Shown here: positions 15,483 through 23,266 of the stretch, one piece after another
Numbering within the stretch: the first letter of the stretch is position 1
Layout: every line of letters begins with the position of its first letter
From: Flavobacteriaceae bacterium
Lineage (GTDB): Bacteria; Bacteroidota; Bacteroidia; Flavobacteriales; Flavobacteriaceae
Assembly (NCBI GenBank): GCA_021151665.1
Contig: JAGKWW010000055.1
Coordinates: 1-28,657, forward strand
Length of the DNA: 28,657 nucleotides
Direction: 5' to 3'
Notes under the pieces: generated by a model
The model's database searches: none
What the model was told of the DNA's origin: nothing
What the model saw: only the letters and a program-made list of their open reading frames with translations
Program-made: the position numbers and the translations under genes

Positions 15483-16907
15483 ATGAATGAATGTATTTCA
15501 GTTTTTGATATGCTGAAAATTGGCGTGGGCCCCTCAAGCTCGCATACGCTGGGCCCCTGGCGTGGTGCTGAACGCTTTCTTAAAGAACTTCGAGAAGAAG
15601 GAATTTTTGAGGACGTGCACCGCGTGAAGGTAGATCTGTACGGCTCGCTATCCCTTACAGGAAAAGGCCATGCCACCGATCTTGCCGTAATGCTGGGCCT
15701 TAGCGGCGCCGACCCGGAGTATGTGCCGGTGGAAAGTATATCGGGCATCATCGACAGTATCAACCTCGATAAAAAGCTGAACCTTGGCGGCCAGCGTGCC
15801 ATTGACTTTGATATAGCGACGGATATTGTTTTTAACCGGGACTTCCTTCCCTTTCATGCGAACGGATTCCGATTTACAGCCTATTTAAATGACCGTGTTT
15901 ACGAGTCCACTTTCTACTCTATCGGCGGAGGTTTTGTAGTAAAAGAAGAGCGTACAGTTGCGAAGTCAAAGCAGGAGATTAAGTGTGCATTCCCTTTTCC
16001 GATTGATAAAGCAGACGAGCTGTTAGCGTACACAGTATCACAGGATAAAAAGATCTCGGAGATCGTTTACGAAAATGAGAAGTCGATACGTACCGAGGAG
16101 CAAATACACCACGAATTAATGCGTGTTTGGAACACCATGCTCGAATGTATGTACACGGGTTGCCATACTGAAGGAACCTTGCCGGGCGGACTCAATGTGC
16201 GCCGCCGTGCCTTTGATATGCATCAAAACCTTATTGGTACTTTACCTTATAACTCACCTCAGGAATGGCTTGAAGTAATTCGCCATACCGAAGTAAAATT
16301 CAGACAGATACTAAAATGGGTAAGCTGTTTTGCCCTCGCCGTTAACGAAGTTAACGCAGCGCTGGGGCGCGTAGTGACTGCCCCCACCAACGGCAGCGCG
16401 GGCGTGATTCCGGCTGTGCTAATGTATTACATGGTGATAGAAAACCATGAGGCCAATGACGAGCATATCAAACAGTTTCTGATGGTGGCCGGTGAGATAG
16501 GCAGCATCTTTAAAAAAGGAGCAACGATATCTGCCGCAATGGGCGGATGCCAGGCAGAGATAGGCGTATCATCGGCTATGGCCGCAGCGGCTTTATGTGA
16601 AGTTATGGGAGGTACCCCGGCGCAATGCCTTATGGCAGCCGAGATTGCCATGGAACACCACCTTGGCATGACCTGCGACCCGATTGGAGGCCTGGTACAG
16701 GTGCCCTGCATAGAACGCAACACCATGGGAGCCATCAAAGCGATAAATGCTGCAGAACTGGCACTGGAAACCGACCCTAAAAACGCAAAAGTCCCTTTGG
16801 ATAAAGTAGTTGATACCATGTGGAAAACAGCACAGGATATGAACCACAAATACAAAGAGACTTCCGAAGGCGGGCTTGCCGTGGCGGTAAACCTTTCCGA
16901 TTGCTAA
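15483..16907 (+). CDS. sdaA: L-serine ammonia-lyase, iron-sulfur type, single chain
   Basis: The protein has 474 residues from the ATG at 15483; a TTG four codons upstream is less likely. The beta domain at the N-terminus opens with 'ISVFDMLKIGVGPSSSHTLGP', the family signature. The alpha domain carries 'VVTAPTNGSAGVIPAVLMYY', 'GATISAAMGGCQAEIGVSSAMAAAALC' (split motif) and 'GMTCDPIGGLVQVPCIERN', which supply the cysteine ligands of the [4Fe-4S] cluster. It deaminates L-serine to pyruvate and ammonia in the cytoplasm, feeding serine into central metabolism. It is a one-gene transcript with its own -7 box; the gene to its right is convergent. Confidence 0.95.
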   Translation: MNECISVFDMLKIGVGPSSSHTLGPWRGAERFLKELREEGIFEDVHRVKVDLYGSLSLTGKGHATDLAVMLGLSGADPEYVPVESISGIIDSINLDKKLNLGGQRAIDFDIATDIVFNRDFLPFHANGFRFTAYLNDRVYESTFYSIGGGFVVKEERTVAKSKQEIKCAFPFPIDKADELLAYTVSQDKKISEIVYENEKSIRTEEQIHHELMRVWNTMLECMYTGCHTEGTLPGGLNVRRRAFDMHQNLIGTLPYNSPQEWLEVIRHTEVKFRQILKWVSCFALAVNEVNAALGRVVTAPTNGSAGVIPAVLMYYMVIENHEANDEHIKQFLMVAGEIGSIFKKGATISAAMGGCQAEIGVSSAMAAAALCEVMGGTPAQCLMAAEIAMEHHLGMTCDPIGGLVQVPCIERNTMGAIKAINAAELALETDPKNAKVPLDKVVDTMWKTAQDMNHKYKETSEGGLAVAVNLSDC

Positions 16908-16914
16908 TTTGTAA

Positions 16915-17340
16915 TTATTGTATAGGCTCGTCGTAATAGCTTAACAAATACACAATCAGGCAACGGTTTACGTCGGCACGGTATTCTTTCATCTTGTGGG
17001 TATAATACCTCCGGTATCCCGCAGCAGGCGCCTGCAGCTCGCCGTTATACACTCCCCCGCCAATTGATGACAGGTTAATAGAGAACTGGCCGGCTTCTAA
17101 TGGCCCGTAAAAGTGATTCTGTGTCGCCAGGTCCGGGATGCCGGGATGCGTGTTATTATAACTTCCGGCTACAGTAGTACAGCCATTCCCATCAGAAAAC
17201 GAGGGATAGGTCAGGTCTTCGGTCCAGCGATAGTAAATTTGTGGTGAATCGTCGTTTATAGTTACCGCATCCTCTCCTTCACACGATACTGCAGCCAACA
17301 CTACTAAAAAAAATGCAACAAGGTTTTTGAGTTTCAACAT
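16915..17340 (-). CDS. Hypothetical lipoprotein
   Basis: The protein has 141 residues with a lipoprotein signal (MLKLKNLVAFFLVVLAAVSCEGED, lipobox AVSC). The mature part is about 120 residues, rich in Tyr, Gly and Asn, with a Cys in 'GNGCTTVAG' and another in 'NRCLIVYLLSYYDEP'; these could form a disulfide. I recognise no domain. Acidic residues follow the lipidated cysteine (EGED), as expected of Bacteroidota export signals that direct lipoproteins to the cell surface. It is convergent with the serine dehydratase gene, 7 bases apart, with no terminator between them that I can see. Confidence 0.7.
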   Translation of the reverse strand: MLKLKNLVAFFLVVLAAVSCEGEDAVTINDDSPQIYYRWTEDLTYPSFSDGNGCTTVAGSYNNTHPGIPDLATQNHFYGPLEAGQFSINLSSIGGGVYNGELQAPAAGYRRYYTHKMKEYRADVNRCLIVYLLSYYDEPIQ

Positions 17341-17413
17341 TTCAGGTGGTTTTGGTTATACCACAAAGTTGAAAAAATACAACCTCCCGCAAAATACCCA
17401 ATTACAGGTATTT

Positions 17414-17974
17414 TTAGTAATATAACCTGAAATCCAACGCTTTGCAGGCCGCATAATGTTTCTTATAAAGTCCCTCGACAATTTCGATTACATCATCGCT
17501 TTCCTCGAATAGACTGAAAAATTCTTTATCAAGCATATGGCTGCGCATAAAGGTGGCCTTTGCCCCGTACCCGGAAATCGCCTTTGCACGCGTAATATCA
17601 AGAAAATACTGCGCCTCTTCACTACTAAGGTCGAGAGCCTTTTCGTTAGCAAAATGCAATACCTTCCCTTTTAGCCGGCCCTCAAAAAGTTCGGCGATCT
17701 CTTCTATGCTGTAATAATAGCCGTCAAGGCAAATAGAATTGGCCTCACCTTCCATCACCAGGTAAATTATTTCGTATGTGCCAAAGTGAGCATCCGTATG
17801 AAGCAACGCCTCCAGGCTTTCCACCATGCCTTCAATGCTATCGCATGTCTTATAGATGCTGCTTATACCTTGCTGTTCTGCCAATGCGGTAAGATTTTTA
17901 TACGCTTCGGTTTCGTGCGTGTCCTGAATATTATCCACCCCTTCAAGGCAGAAGATAAAATTTTCAAAATCCAT
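17414..17974 (-). CDS. Hypothetical cytoplasmic protein (possibly DUF6642)
   Basis: The 186-residue protein has no signal peptide or membrane segment. It begins 'MDFENFIFCLEGVDNIQDT', which resembles a Bacteroidota family with an 'F-I/Y-F/Y-C-L-E-G' opening that I recall as DUF6642; this assignment is uncertain. The middle contains 'YEIIYLVMEGEANSICLDGYYYSIEEIAELF' (alternating strand then helix), reminiscent of the CHAT/caspase-like or Rossmann-like pattern 'IIYLVMEGE', but no catalytic His-Cys pair can be asserted. It stands alone, upstream of the lipoprotein gene (73-base gap), and its function is unknown. Confidence 0.7.
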   Translation of the reverse strand: MDFENFIFCLEGVDNIQDTHETEAYKNLTALAEQQGISSIYKTCDSIEGMVESLEALLHTDAHFGTYEIIYLVMEGEANSICLDGYYYSIEEIAELFEGRLKGKVLHFANEKALDLSSEEAQYFLDITRAKAISGYGAKATFMRSHMLDKEFFSLFEESDDVIEIVEGLYKKHYAACKALDFRLYY

Positions 17975-18132
17975 TCAATAATTACTTTTGAGGTTATACT
18001 TTACCTTACTTTAAAGATAAATTTTTATACCTTTTCTTCCTTCTGACAATCTGAATTAAATCGTTAAATTTGAGAATCTGCGCTATCTTTCTGCAAGGCA
18101 GTATGAAGCAATTTTATCTTAAGTAAAAATTA

Positions 18133-18158
18133 AGGGCTACACCACGATAATTAGCCCT
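18133..18158. promoter_or_regulatory. Inverted repeat upstream of the thioredoxin-ApbE cluster
   Basis: AGGGCTA at 18133-18139 and TAGCCCT at 18152-18158 form a perfect 7-bp inverted repeat with a 12-base spacer, 33 bases before the first ATG of the cluster. No plus-strand gene lies just upstream, so it is not a terminator of anything visible. It could be an operator or a leader hairpin. A -7-like TATTTTG follows at 18168-18174, which would place the repeat across the promoter. Confidence 0.4.
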
Positions 18159-18190
18159 GCAGCGCGTTATTTTGTTATAAAATTACAACT

Positions 18191-18625
18191 ATGAAATTTA
18201 TAGCATTCCTAATATTGCTTACGATCGCTACACCAAAGTGGGGGACCGACTTTGAAGCTGCTAAAAATGAGGCAAAGGCTTCGCATAAACTTATCCTTCT
18301 TAATTTCTCGGGCTCAGACTGGTGCGCACCTTGTATTGCTACGCGCCGGGATTATTTTGAAAGTGATGCATTCGCCGCTATGGCAAAAGATAATCTTGTG
18401 TTGCTTAATGCAGATTTTCCAAGAAAGAAAAAAAACCAGCTTTCTGAGGAACAAACCCGCAAAAACGAGGCGCTTGCCGATTTATATAATAAAAATGGTG
18501 ATTTCCCTTTAACGATTCTGATGACACCGGAAGGTAAAGTACTGAAATCGTGGAAGGGCAAGCCGGTGGCAGCGGTGGCAGACTGGGTAAAAGAAGTTAA
18601 GGCGATATGCGACTCACGTAAATAG
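18191..18625 (+). CDS. Thioredoxin family protein (exported, WCAPC)
   Basis: The protein has 144 residues. A short hydrophobic N-terminus (MKFIAFLILLTIATPKW) probably serves as a signal or anchor; a clear AxA cleavage site is missing. The thioredoxin fold (Thioredoxin_7-like) follows, with active site 'GSDWCAPCIATRRDYF', then 'NADFPRKKKNQL' and 'FPLTILMTPEGKVLKSWKG' containing the conserved cis-proline region. It is a periplasmic thiol-disulfide reductase or isomerase candidate. It is the first gene of a tightly packed unit (8 bases to ApbE), so its client may be a cysteine-containing neighbour such as the DUF4266 lipoprotein, whose tail carries CGC. Confidence 0.88.
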   Translation: MKFIAFLILLTIATPKWGTDFEAAKNEAKASHKLILLNFSGSDWCAPCIATRRDYFESDAFAAMAKDNLVLLNADFPRKKKNQLSEEQTRKNEALADLYNKNGDFPLTILMTPEGKVLKSWKGKPVAAVADWVKEVKAICDSRK

Positions 18626-18633
18626 AAAAGCCG

Positions 18634-19557
18634 ATGCAGGAATTCTCTAAGTCCTTAAAACTAATGGGCAACAATTTTACCATCACGGTGGTAGATGGCT
18701 GCGCATTAAAGGCTGAAGAGAACATTAACGCTGCTGTTGAAGAGATTAAACGTATAGAGCGGCTCCTGACAACTTATAGCGACGACAGCCAGACAAGCCT
18801 TATCAACCGCAATGCCGGTATTGTCCCTGTAAAAGTAGATCCGGAGGTTCTTCAATTGATTGAAAGGAGTAAAAATATTTCTCACATTACGCAGGGCGCT
18901 TTTGATATAAGCTACGGCAGTATCGATAAATCGCTGTGGAATTTTGACCGGGAGATGGAGGCGTTGCCATCTGTAGAGACCGCAAGGAAAATGGTGCATT
19001 TAATCGATTATCGAAATATAGTCCTTGACACTGAAAATCAGACAGTTTTTTTAAAGAACAGCGGAATGCGGATAGGCTTTGGAGGCATTGGTAAAGGCTA
19101 CGCCGCCGAAAAGGCAAAAGCTTTATTACAATCGCGTGGTGTGGCCGCAGGAATTATAAACGCAAGCGGCGACCTTACCGCATGGGGAGTACAGCCATCA
19201 GGTAAGCCATGGCGAATAGGAATATCAAGCCCCGACAATCCCGGGCACATTTTCTCCTACCTCGAAATTTCAGAAAGAGCCGTTGCCACGTCGGGTAACT
19301 ACGAAAAATTTGTAATGATTGGCGGAAAGAAGTATTCGCACACCATAGATCCGAAAACAGGTTTGCCGATTTCGGGGATAAAAAGCGTTACGGTAATAGC
19401 AGACAATGCTGAATTTGCCGATGCAATGGCAACACCGATAGCTGTAATGGGAATTAAAGCAGGGCTTTTCCTGATAAACCAGATACCGGGGCTTCACTGC
19501 ATAATTATTGACGATAGCAATAAAATATACACCTCTAAGAACATAAACCTCTGCTGA
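18634..19557 (+). CDS. apbE: FAD:protein FMN transferase (ApbE family)
   Basis: The 307-residue protein has ApbE signatures throughout: 'LLTTYSDDSQTSLINRNAG', 'GAFDISYGSIDKSLW', 'MRIGFGGIGKGYAAEKAKALL', 'GIINASGDLTAWG', 'SGNYEKF' followed by 'KKYSHTIDPKTGLPISG', and the metal-binding 'AEFADAMATPIAVMG'. The enzyme moves FMN from FAD onto a Ser/Thr of a target flavoprotein. Most ApbE proteins are periplasmic lipoproteins, but this one starts 'MQEFSKSLKLMGNN' with no signal peptide, and there is no earlier in-frame start because the thioredoxin stop is 8 bases upstream. The flavinylation target is not evident in the neighbours. It is followed one base later by the DUF4266 gene. Confidence 0.92.
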   Translation: MQEFSKSLKLMGNNFTITVVDGCALKAEENINAAVEEIKRIERLLTTYSDDSQTSLINRNAGIVPVKVDPEVLQLIERSKNISHITQGAFDISYGSIDKSLWNFDREMEALPSVETARKMVHLIDYRNIVLDTENQTVFLKNSGMRIGFGGIGKGYAAEKAKALLQSRGVAAGIINASGDLTAWGVQPSGKPWRIGISSPDNPGHIFSYLEISERAVATSGNYEKFVMIGGKKYSHTIDPKTGLPISGIKSVTVIADNAEFADAMATPIAVMGIKAGLFLINQIPGLHCIIIDDSNKIYTSKNINLC

Positions 19558-19558
19558 T

Positions 19559-19768
19559 ATGAAAAAGATAATCTACTTCCTGGCAAGTGTTGCGCTGCTC
19601 GCTTCCTGCTCACCGGTAAAAGAATACCAAAAGAGCAAAGTGAACGATAGCGATATGGCGCTGGCCAACCGCAAAGTACAAAAAACCGAAACGAGTTTCC
19701 AGACGTATCGCGAAGGCTCGTCGGGCGGTAACGGAGGTAAAAGTGGTGGCGGATGCGGATGTAACTAA
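19559..19768 (+). CDS. DUF4266 small lipoprotein
   Basis: The protein has 69 residues. The lipoprotein signal MKKIIYFLASVALLASC puts the lipidated cysteine at residue 17. The mature peptide has 'VKEYQKSKVNDSDMALAN' and ends in a Gly-rich tail 'SSGGNGGKSGGGCGCN' with Cys66 and Cys68. This layout matches DUF4266, whose members sit beside DUF3570 genes. The function is unknown. The C-x-C tail could bind metal or form a disulfide handled by the thioredoxin of the same operon. It starts one base after the ApbE stop (TGA then TATG) and 17 bases before the DUF3570 gene. Confidence 0.85.
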   Translation: MKKIIYFLASVALLASCSPVKEYQKSKVNDSDMALANRKVQKTETSFQTYREGSSGGNGGKSGGGCGCN

Positions 19769-19785
19769 ACCAACAACAAACACCA

Positions 19786-20973
19786 ATGAAACGAATATTC
19801 ATAACCGGCCTGGCACTGCTTGGCCTCTTTAGGGCATACGCGCAGGAACAGCCTGCTGATTCTACCTCATACAGAAGCAAAAAGCTTAAAGTAGACGAAA
19901 TCAACCTGGTATCAAGCTATTATAAGCAGGATGGTAATAATTCTGCCGTTACTGGCGGCATTGGCACAGAAAAGCTTACAGACATCAGTAACTCGCTCGA
20001 CGTAAAGCTTGTTAAATATGGCGAGACCGGGATAAAGCATACATTTGACCTTGAAGTGGGTGTAGACCATTACTCATCAGCATCGTCAGATAAGATCGAC
20101 CTGCAGGCCAATACCTCTGCCTCCTATTCTGATATGCGGGTATACCCGTCGCTTAACTACATTCGTGAAAACGAAGAAAAAGGCCGCACGTTGGGTGTCG
20201 GCTTGTCATCCTCTACAGAATTCGATTACCAGTCGTTTGGAATCAATGCGCAGTTTGCCCAAAAAACGGCTGACCGCAATGGCGAATTTACAGCAAAGCT
20301 GCAGGCCTACCTTGACCAGTTAAAGCTGGTTGCCCCTATTGAGTTGCGTGGCCACCAAGATGTAGATGATAAAGGCAATGCGGCAAGGAACACCTTTGCC
20401 GGATCACTAAGCTATTCGCAGATCGTTAACCGTAATTTCCAGGTGTTGTTCCAGGCCGACCTCATACAGCAACAAGGGTATTTATCACTTCCGTTTCACC
20501 GGGTGATTTTTAACGACGGAATTGTGCACCAGGAAAAACTACCGGATAACCGGCTGAAAATACCGCTGGCAGCCAGGGCTAATTATTTTTTGGGCGATAA
20601 CGTAGTGATACGCGGATATTACCGCTTTTATACCGACAACTGGGGTATCAATTCGCATACCGCCGATATTGAAGTACCAGTTAAGTTCAGTGCTTTCTTC
20701 TCTGTAGTGCCCTTCTACCGGTATTATTCGCAGACGGCTGCAAAATACTTTAACGGCTACGAAATGCACACTGTAGGCAACGACTTTTATACGAGTAACT
20801 ATGACCTTTCAAAGTTTACCAGCAACTTTACGGGCATCGGTTTCCGCTTTGTGCCGGTACGCGGGCTCTTTGGCATAGAACGCCTGAACATGGTAGAAGT
20901 GCGATATGGCCACTACTCCCGCTCTACCAATTTGAACTCTGATATTGTCAGTATCAATATAAGATACAAGTAA
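19786..20973 (+). CDS. DUF3570 outer-membrane beta-barrel protein
   Basis: The protein has 395 residues. The signal peptide MKRIFITGLALLGLFRAYAQ is followed by DUF3570. The sequence alternates polar and aromatic residues in strand-like runs (for example 'DVKLVKYGETGIKHTFDLEVGVDHYSSAS' region, 'VVIRGYYRFYTDNWG', 'VEVRYGHYSRSTN'). It ends 'SDIVSINIRYK', a typical barrel C-terminus. An outer-membrane barrel is the expected fold; the cargo or partner is unknown. It belongs to the conserved thioredoxin-ApbE-DUF4266-DUF3570 arrangement. The response regulator gene starts 19 bases downstream. Confidence 0.88.
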   Translation: MKRIFITGLALLGLFRAYAQEQPADSTSYRSKKLKVDEINLVSSYYKQDGNNSAVTGGIGTEKLTDISNSLDVKLVKYGETGIKHTFDLEVGVDHYSSASSDKIDLQANTSASYSDMRVYPSLNYIRENEEKGRTLGVGLSSSTEFDYQSFGINAQFAQKTADRNGEFTAKLQAYLDQLKLVAPIELRGHQDVDDKGNAARNTFAGSLSYSQIVNRNFQVLFQADLIQQQGYLSLPFHRVIFNDGIVHQEKLPDNRLKIPLAARANYFLGDNVVIRGYYRFYTDNWGINSHTADIEVPVKFSAFFSVVPFYRYYSQTAAKYFNGYEMHTVGNDFYTSNYDLSKFTSNFTGIGFRFVPVRGLFGIERLNMVEVRYGHYSRSTNLNSDIVSINIRYK

Positions 20974-20992
20974 CCCATCGACGATTTATTCT

Positions 20993-21658
20993 ATGAAGGT
21001 ATTAATAGTAGAAGACGAAGCCGGAATTACAAACTTTTTGGAACAGGGCTTGCAGGAAGAGGGCTATGAAGTGCTCACTGCGCAAAACGGAAAAATAGGG
21101 CTTACGGCGGCGCGTAACGAAATACCGGATATTATCCTGCTCGACTGGATGCTCCCGGAGATAAGCGGCCTTGAAGTTTGCCAGAAGCTGCGGGCATCGG
21201 GCCACGATATGCCGATTATATTTTTAACGGCAAAAGACACGTTGCAGGAAACCATCGAGGGTTTGCGTGCGGGGGCTAACGATTATATAAAAAAGCCATT
21301 CAGTTTTGAAGAGTTACTCGAGCGGATCAAGGTACAGCTCAGGGCTAAATCGGATACAAAGAAAGACTTTAGTATCGGGCGAATAAAAATATCGTTACCT
21401 TCACGTAAAGTTTTCAGGGACAATGTACAGGTGTACCTTACACAACGGGAATTTGACCTCTTGGCCTACCTCATAAAGCACAGGAATGAAGTATGCACGC
21501 GAACGCAGATAATTAACGATGTTTGGGATATCCATTTTGAGTATGATACCGGCGTGATCGATGTGTTTATTAACGGGATAAGGAAGAAACTGGAGCTTGA
21601 TAAAGAAGAAGATTTTATTAAAACAATACGCGGCGTAGGCTACACCGCCGAATTTTAG
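20993..21658 (+). CDS. OmpR-family response regulator
   Basis: The protein has 221 residues. The receiver domain at 1-120 has the acidic pocket 'VEDEAG', phospho-acceptor Asp51 in 'IILLDWMLPEISG', Thr in 'IIFLTAKD' and Lys in 'DYIKKPFSFEELL'. The C-terminal winged helix contains 'LTQREFDLLAYLIKHRNEVCTRTQIINDVWD' and 'VDVFINGIRKKLE'-like end 'IRTIRGVGYTAEF' (seen as 'IKTIRGVGYTAEF'). It is a transcription factor activated by the histidine kinase encoded 5 bases downstream. It follows the DUF3570 gene closely, so it may control that cluster. Confidence 0.95.
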   Translation: MKVLIVEDEAGITNFLEQGLQEEGYEVLTAQNGKIGLTAARNEIPDIILLDWMLPEISGLEVCQKLRASGHDMPIIFLTAKDTLQETIEGLRAGANDYIKKPFSFEELLERIKVQLRAKSDTKKDFSIGRIKISLPSRKVFRDNVQVYLTQREFDLLAYLIKHRNEVCTRTQIINDVWDIHFEYDTGVIDVFINGIRKKLELDKEEDFIKTIRGVGYTAEF

Positions 21659-21663
21659 AATAT

Positions 21664-23052
21664 ATGCTTTCATTATCTTTCAGGAACAGGATTGCAACAT
21701 ATTTCAGCATTACCACCGCTTTGATGCTGCTCATTGTGTTCGCTTTTATATTCCTGATCGTTAAAGCGGGCGTGTATTCCGATCTTGATAGCGATCTCCA
21801 GAAAGAAGTAGATGACCTTTTCACGGAAATTACGGTAACCAGCCGGGGGTTTTCTGTTGAAGAGGAAGAATGGCGTGAAAAAGAACACAACACGCTAAAT
21901 ATTAATCCGATATTTATTCAGTTTGACGATGTAACGGGAAACTATTTCGACCGGTCGCCAAACCTTAAGCAGGCCTATCTGCACTTAGGAAAGCCAGGTT
22001 ATGAAAGTGTAAAATTCGACAGCACCTTAGATACCATTCCCGTGCGGCAGGTACAGGCGCCCGTATTTTATAAGGAAAAACTGGTTGGTTATATCCTTGT
22101 CGCAGAGCCCTTGGAAGACGCCAATCTGGTGTTAAGGAATTTACGAAATGTGCTACTCCTCATCTACCCTCTCATGCTTTTGCTGCTTTTTACCATAACC
22201 CGCCTGGTGGTGGGGCGCAGCATCAGCCCGGTAAAGGACATCATCGCAACGACGGGAAGGATATCACAGACCAACCTGAGCGAACGTATTTCCTATCCGC
22301 AAAATAAGGACGAGCTATATACCTTGTCTAAAACGATCAACAGCCTTCTCGACCGCATTGAAAGCGCGGTAATGCGGGAAAAGCAGTTTACCTCAGACGC
22401 GTCGCATGAACTCCGTACTCCTCTTGCTGTGATTAAAGGAACACTTGAAGTGTTGATCCGCAAGCCACGCAGTCAGGATGAATTCGTTGAAAAAATCGGA
22501 TACTGCATTTCGGAAGTAGACCGGATTAATCTTTTGGTTGATCAACTGCTTTTACTGGCAAGGTTTGAAAGTCAGAAAGAAGTGCTCAAAATTGAAAATG
22601 TGAATGTTAATGCCGTCGTCTTCGATACGCTTTCGCGTCACAGCCAGGCGATGCAGGAGAAGAACCTCGCGCTTAAAACCACTATAGAAGACGGCCTCTC
22701 AATAGAAACTGACGGCTATATGTTTTCAATTATTCTCGACAACGTGATTTCTAATGCCACGAAATACTCCGTCGCGAATGGAAACATTGCAATCAATGCC
22801 AGCCAGCAGGACGGGGTAATAACCATTGAAATCTCAGACACCGGGATTGGTATCCCGCCCGAAGATATTGACAGGGTATTTGGCTCATTCTACCGCTCCC
22901 GGCCGGAAGAGCACATACAGACAAAAGGAAGCGGGCTTGGCCTCTCGATTGTAAAACGAATTAGTGAGCTTTTAGGTTTTGAGATTGCTATAAAGAGCGA
23001 AGTAAGTACCGGTACTACGGTAAAGCTCAGCAAAAAGCTGCCTTCAGTTTAG
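21664..23052 (+). CDS. Sensor histidine kinase
   Basis: The protein has 462 residues. TM1 is at about 12-34 ('YFSITTALMLLIVFAFIFLIV'-like stretch). A periplasmic sensor loop of about 120 residues follows, then TM2 ('VLLLIYPLMLLLLFTI') and a HAMP linker ('GRSISPVKDIIATTGRIS'). HisKA follows with His248 in 'TSDASHELRTPLAVIKG'. The HATPase_c domain has N-box 'IILDNVISNATKYS', G1 'EISDTGIGIPPEDIDRVF', F-box 'SFYRS' and G2 'KGSGLGLSIVKRI'. It phosphorylates the response regulator encoded just upstream. The stimulus is unknown, but the shared strand and short spacing with the DUF3570 cluster suggest an envelope or redox-related signal. Confidence 0.95.
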   Translation: MLSLSFRNRIATYFSITTALMLLIVFAFIFLIVKAGVYSDLDSDLQKEVDDLFTEITVTSRGFSVEEEEWREKEHNTLNINPIFIQFDDVTGNYFDRSPNLKQAYLHLGKPGYESVKFDSTLDTIPVRQVQAPVFYKEKLVGYILVAEPLEDANLVLRNLRNVLLLIYPLMLLLLFTITRLVVGRSISPVKDIIATTGRISQTNLSERISYPQNKDELYTLSKTINSLLDRIESAVMREKQFTSDASHELRTPLAVIKGTLEVLIRKPRSQDEFVEKIGYCISEVDRINLLVDQLLLLARFESQKEVLKIENVNVNAVVFDTLSRHSQAMQEKNLALKTTIEDGLSIETDGYMFSIILDNVISNATKYSVANGNIAINASQQDGVITIEISDTGIGIPPEDIDRVFGSFYRSRPEEHIQTKGSGLGLSIVKRISELLGFEIAIKSEVSTGTTVKLSKKLPSV

Positions 23053-23097
23053 GCAATTTATAACCATCGCGATAGCGTTCCAGCTTTTAACTGTTTC

Positions 23098-23109
23098 TTA
23101 ACGTGTTAA
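23098..23109. promoter_or_regulatory. Short inverted repeat upstream of the desaturase gene
   Basis: TTAAC-GT-GTTAA is a perfect 12-base dyad in the 214-base gap between the histidine kinase and desaturase genes. It could be an operator, but its length makes chance likely. No clear TAnnTTTG box is found in the gap. Confidence 0.2.
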
Positions 23110-23266
23110 CCACACAATAAGGAAAGCGTTATTACCGTTCAAATAGTATACTTCAACAAAGGAATATTTCCGAAAAAATTATTGGTATCCCGATAATATA
23201 GAATGCCCTCTCACAATACTTTCATCCGACAGCATAGTGATATTATGGTTGTAGCTATGCAAATAA

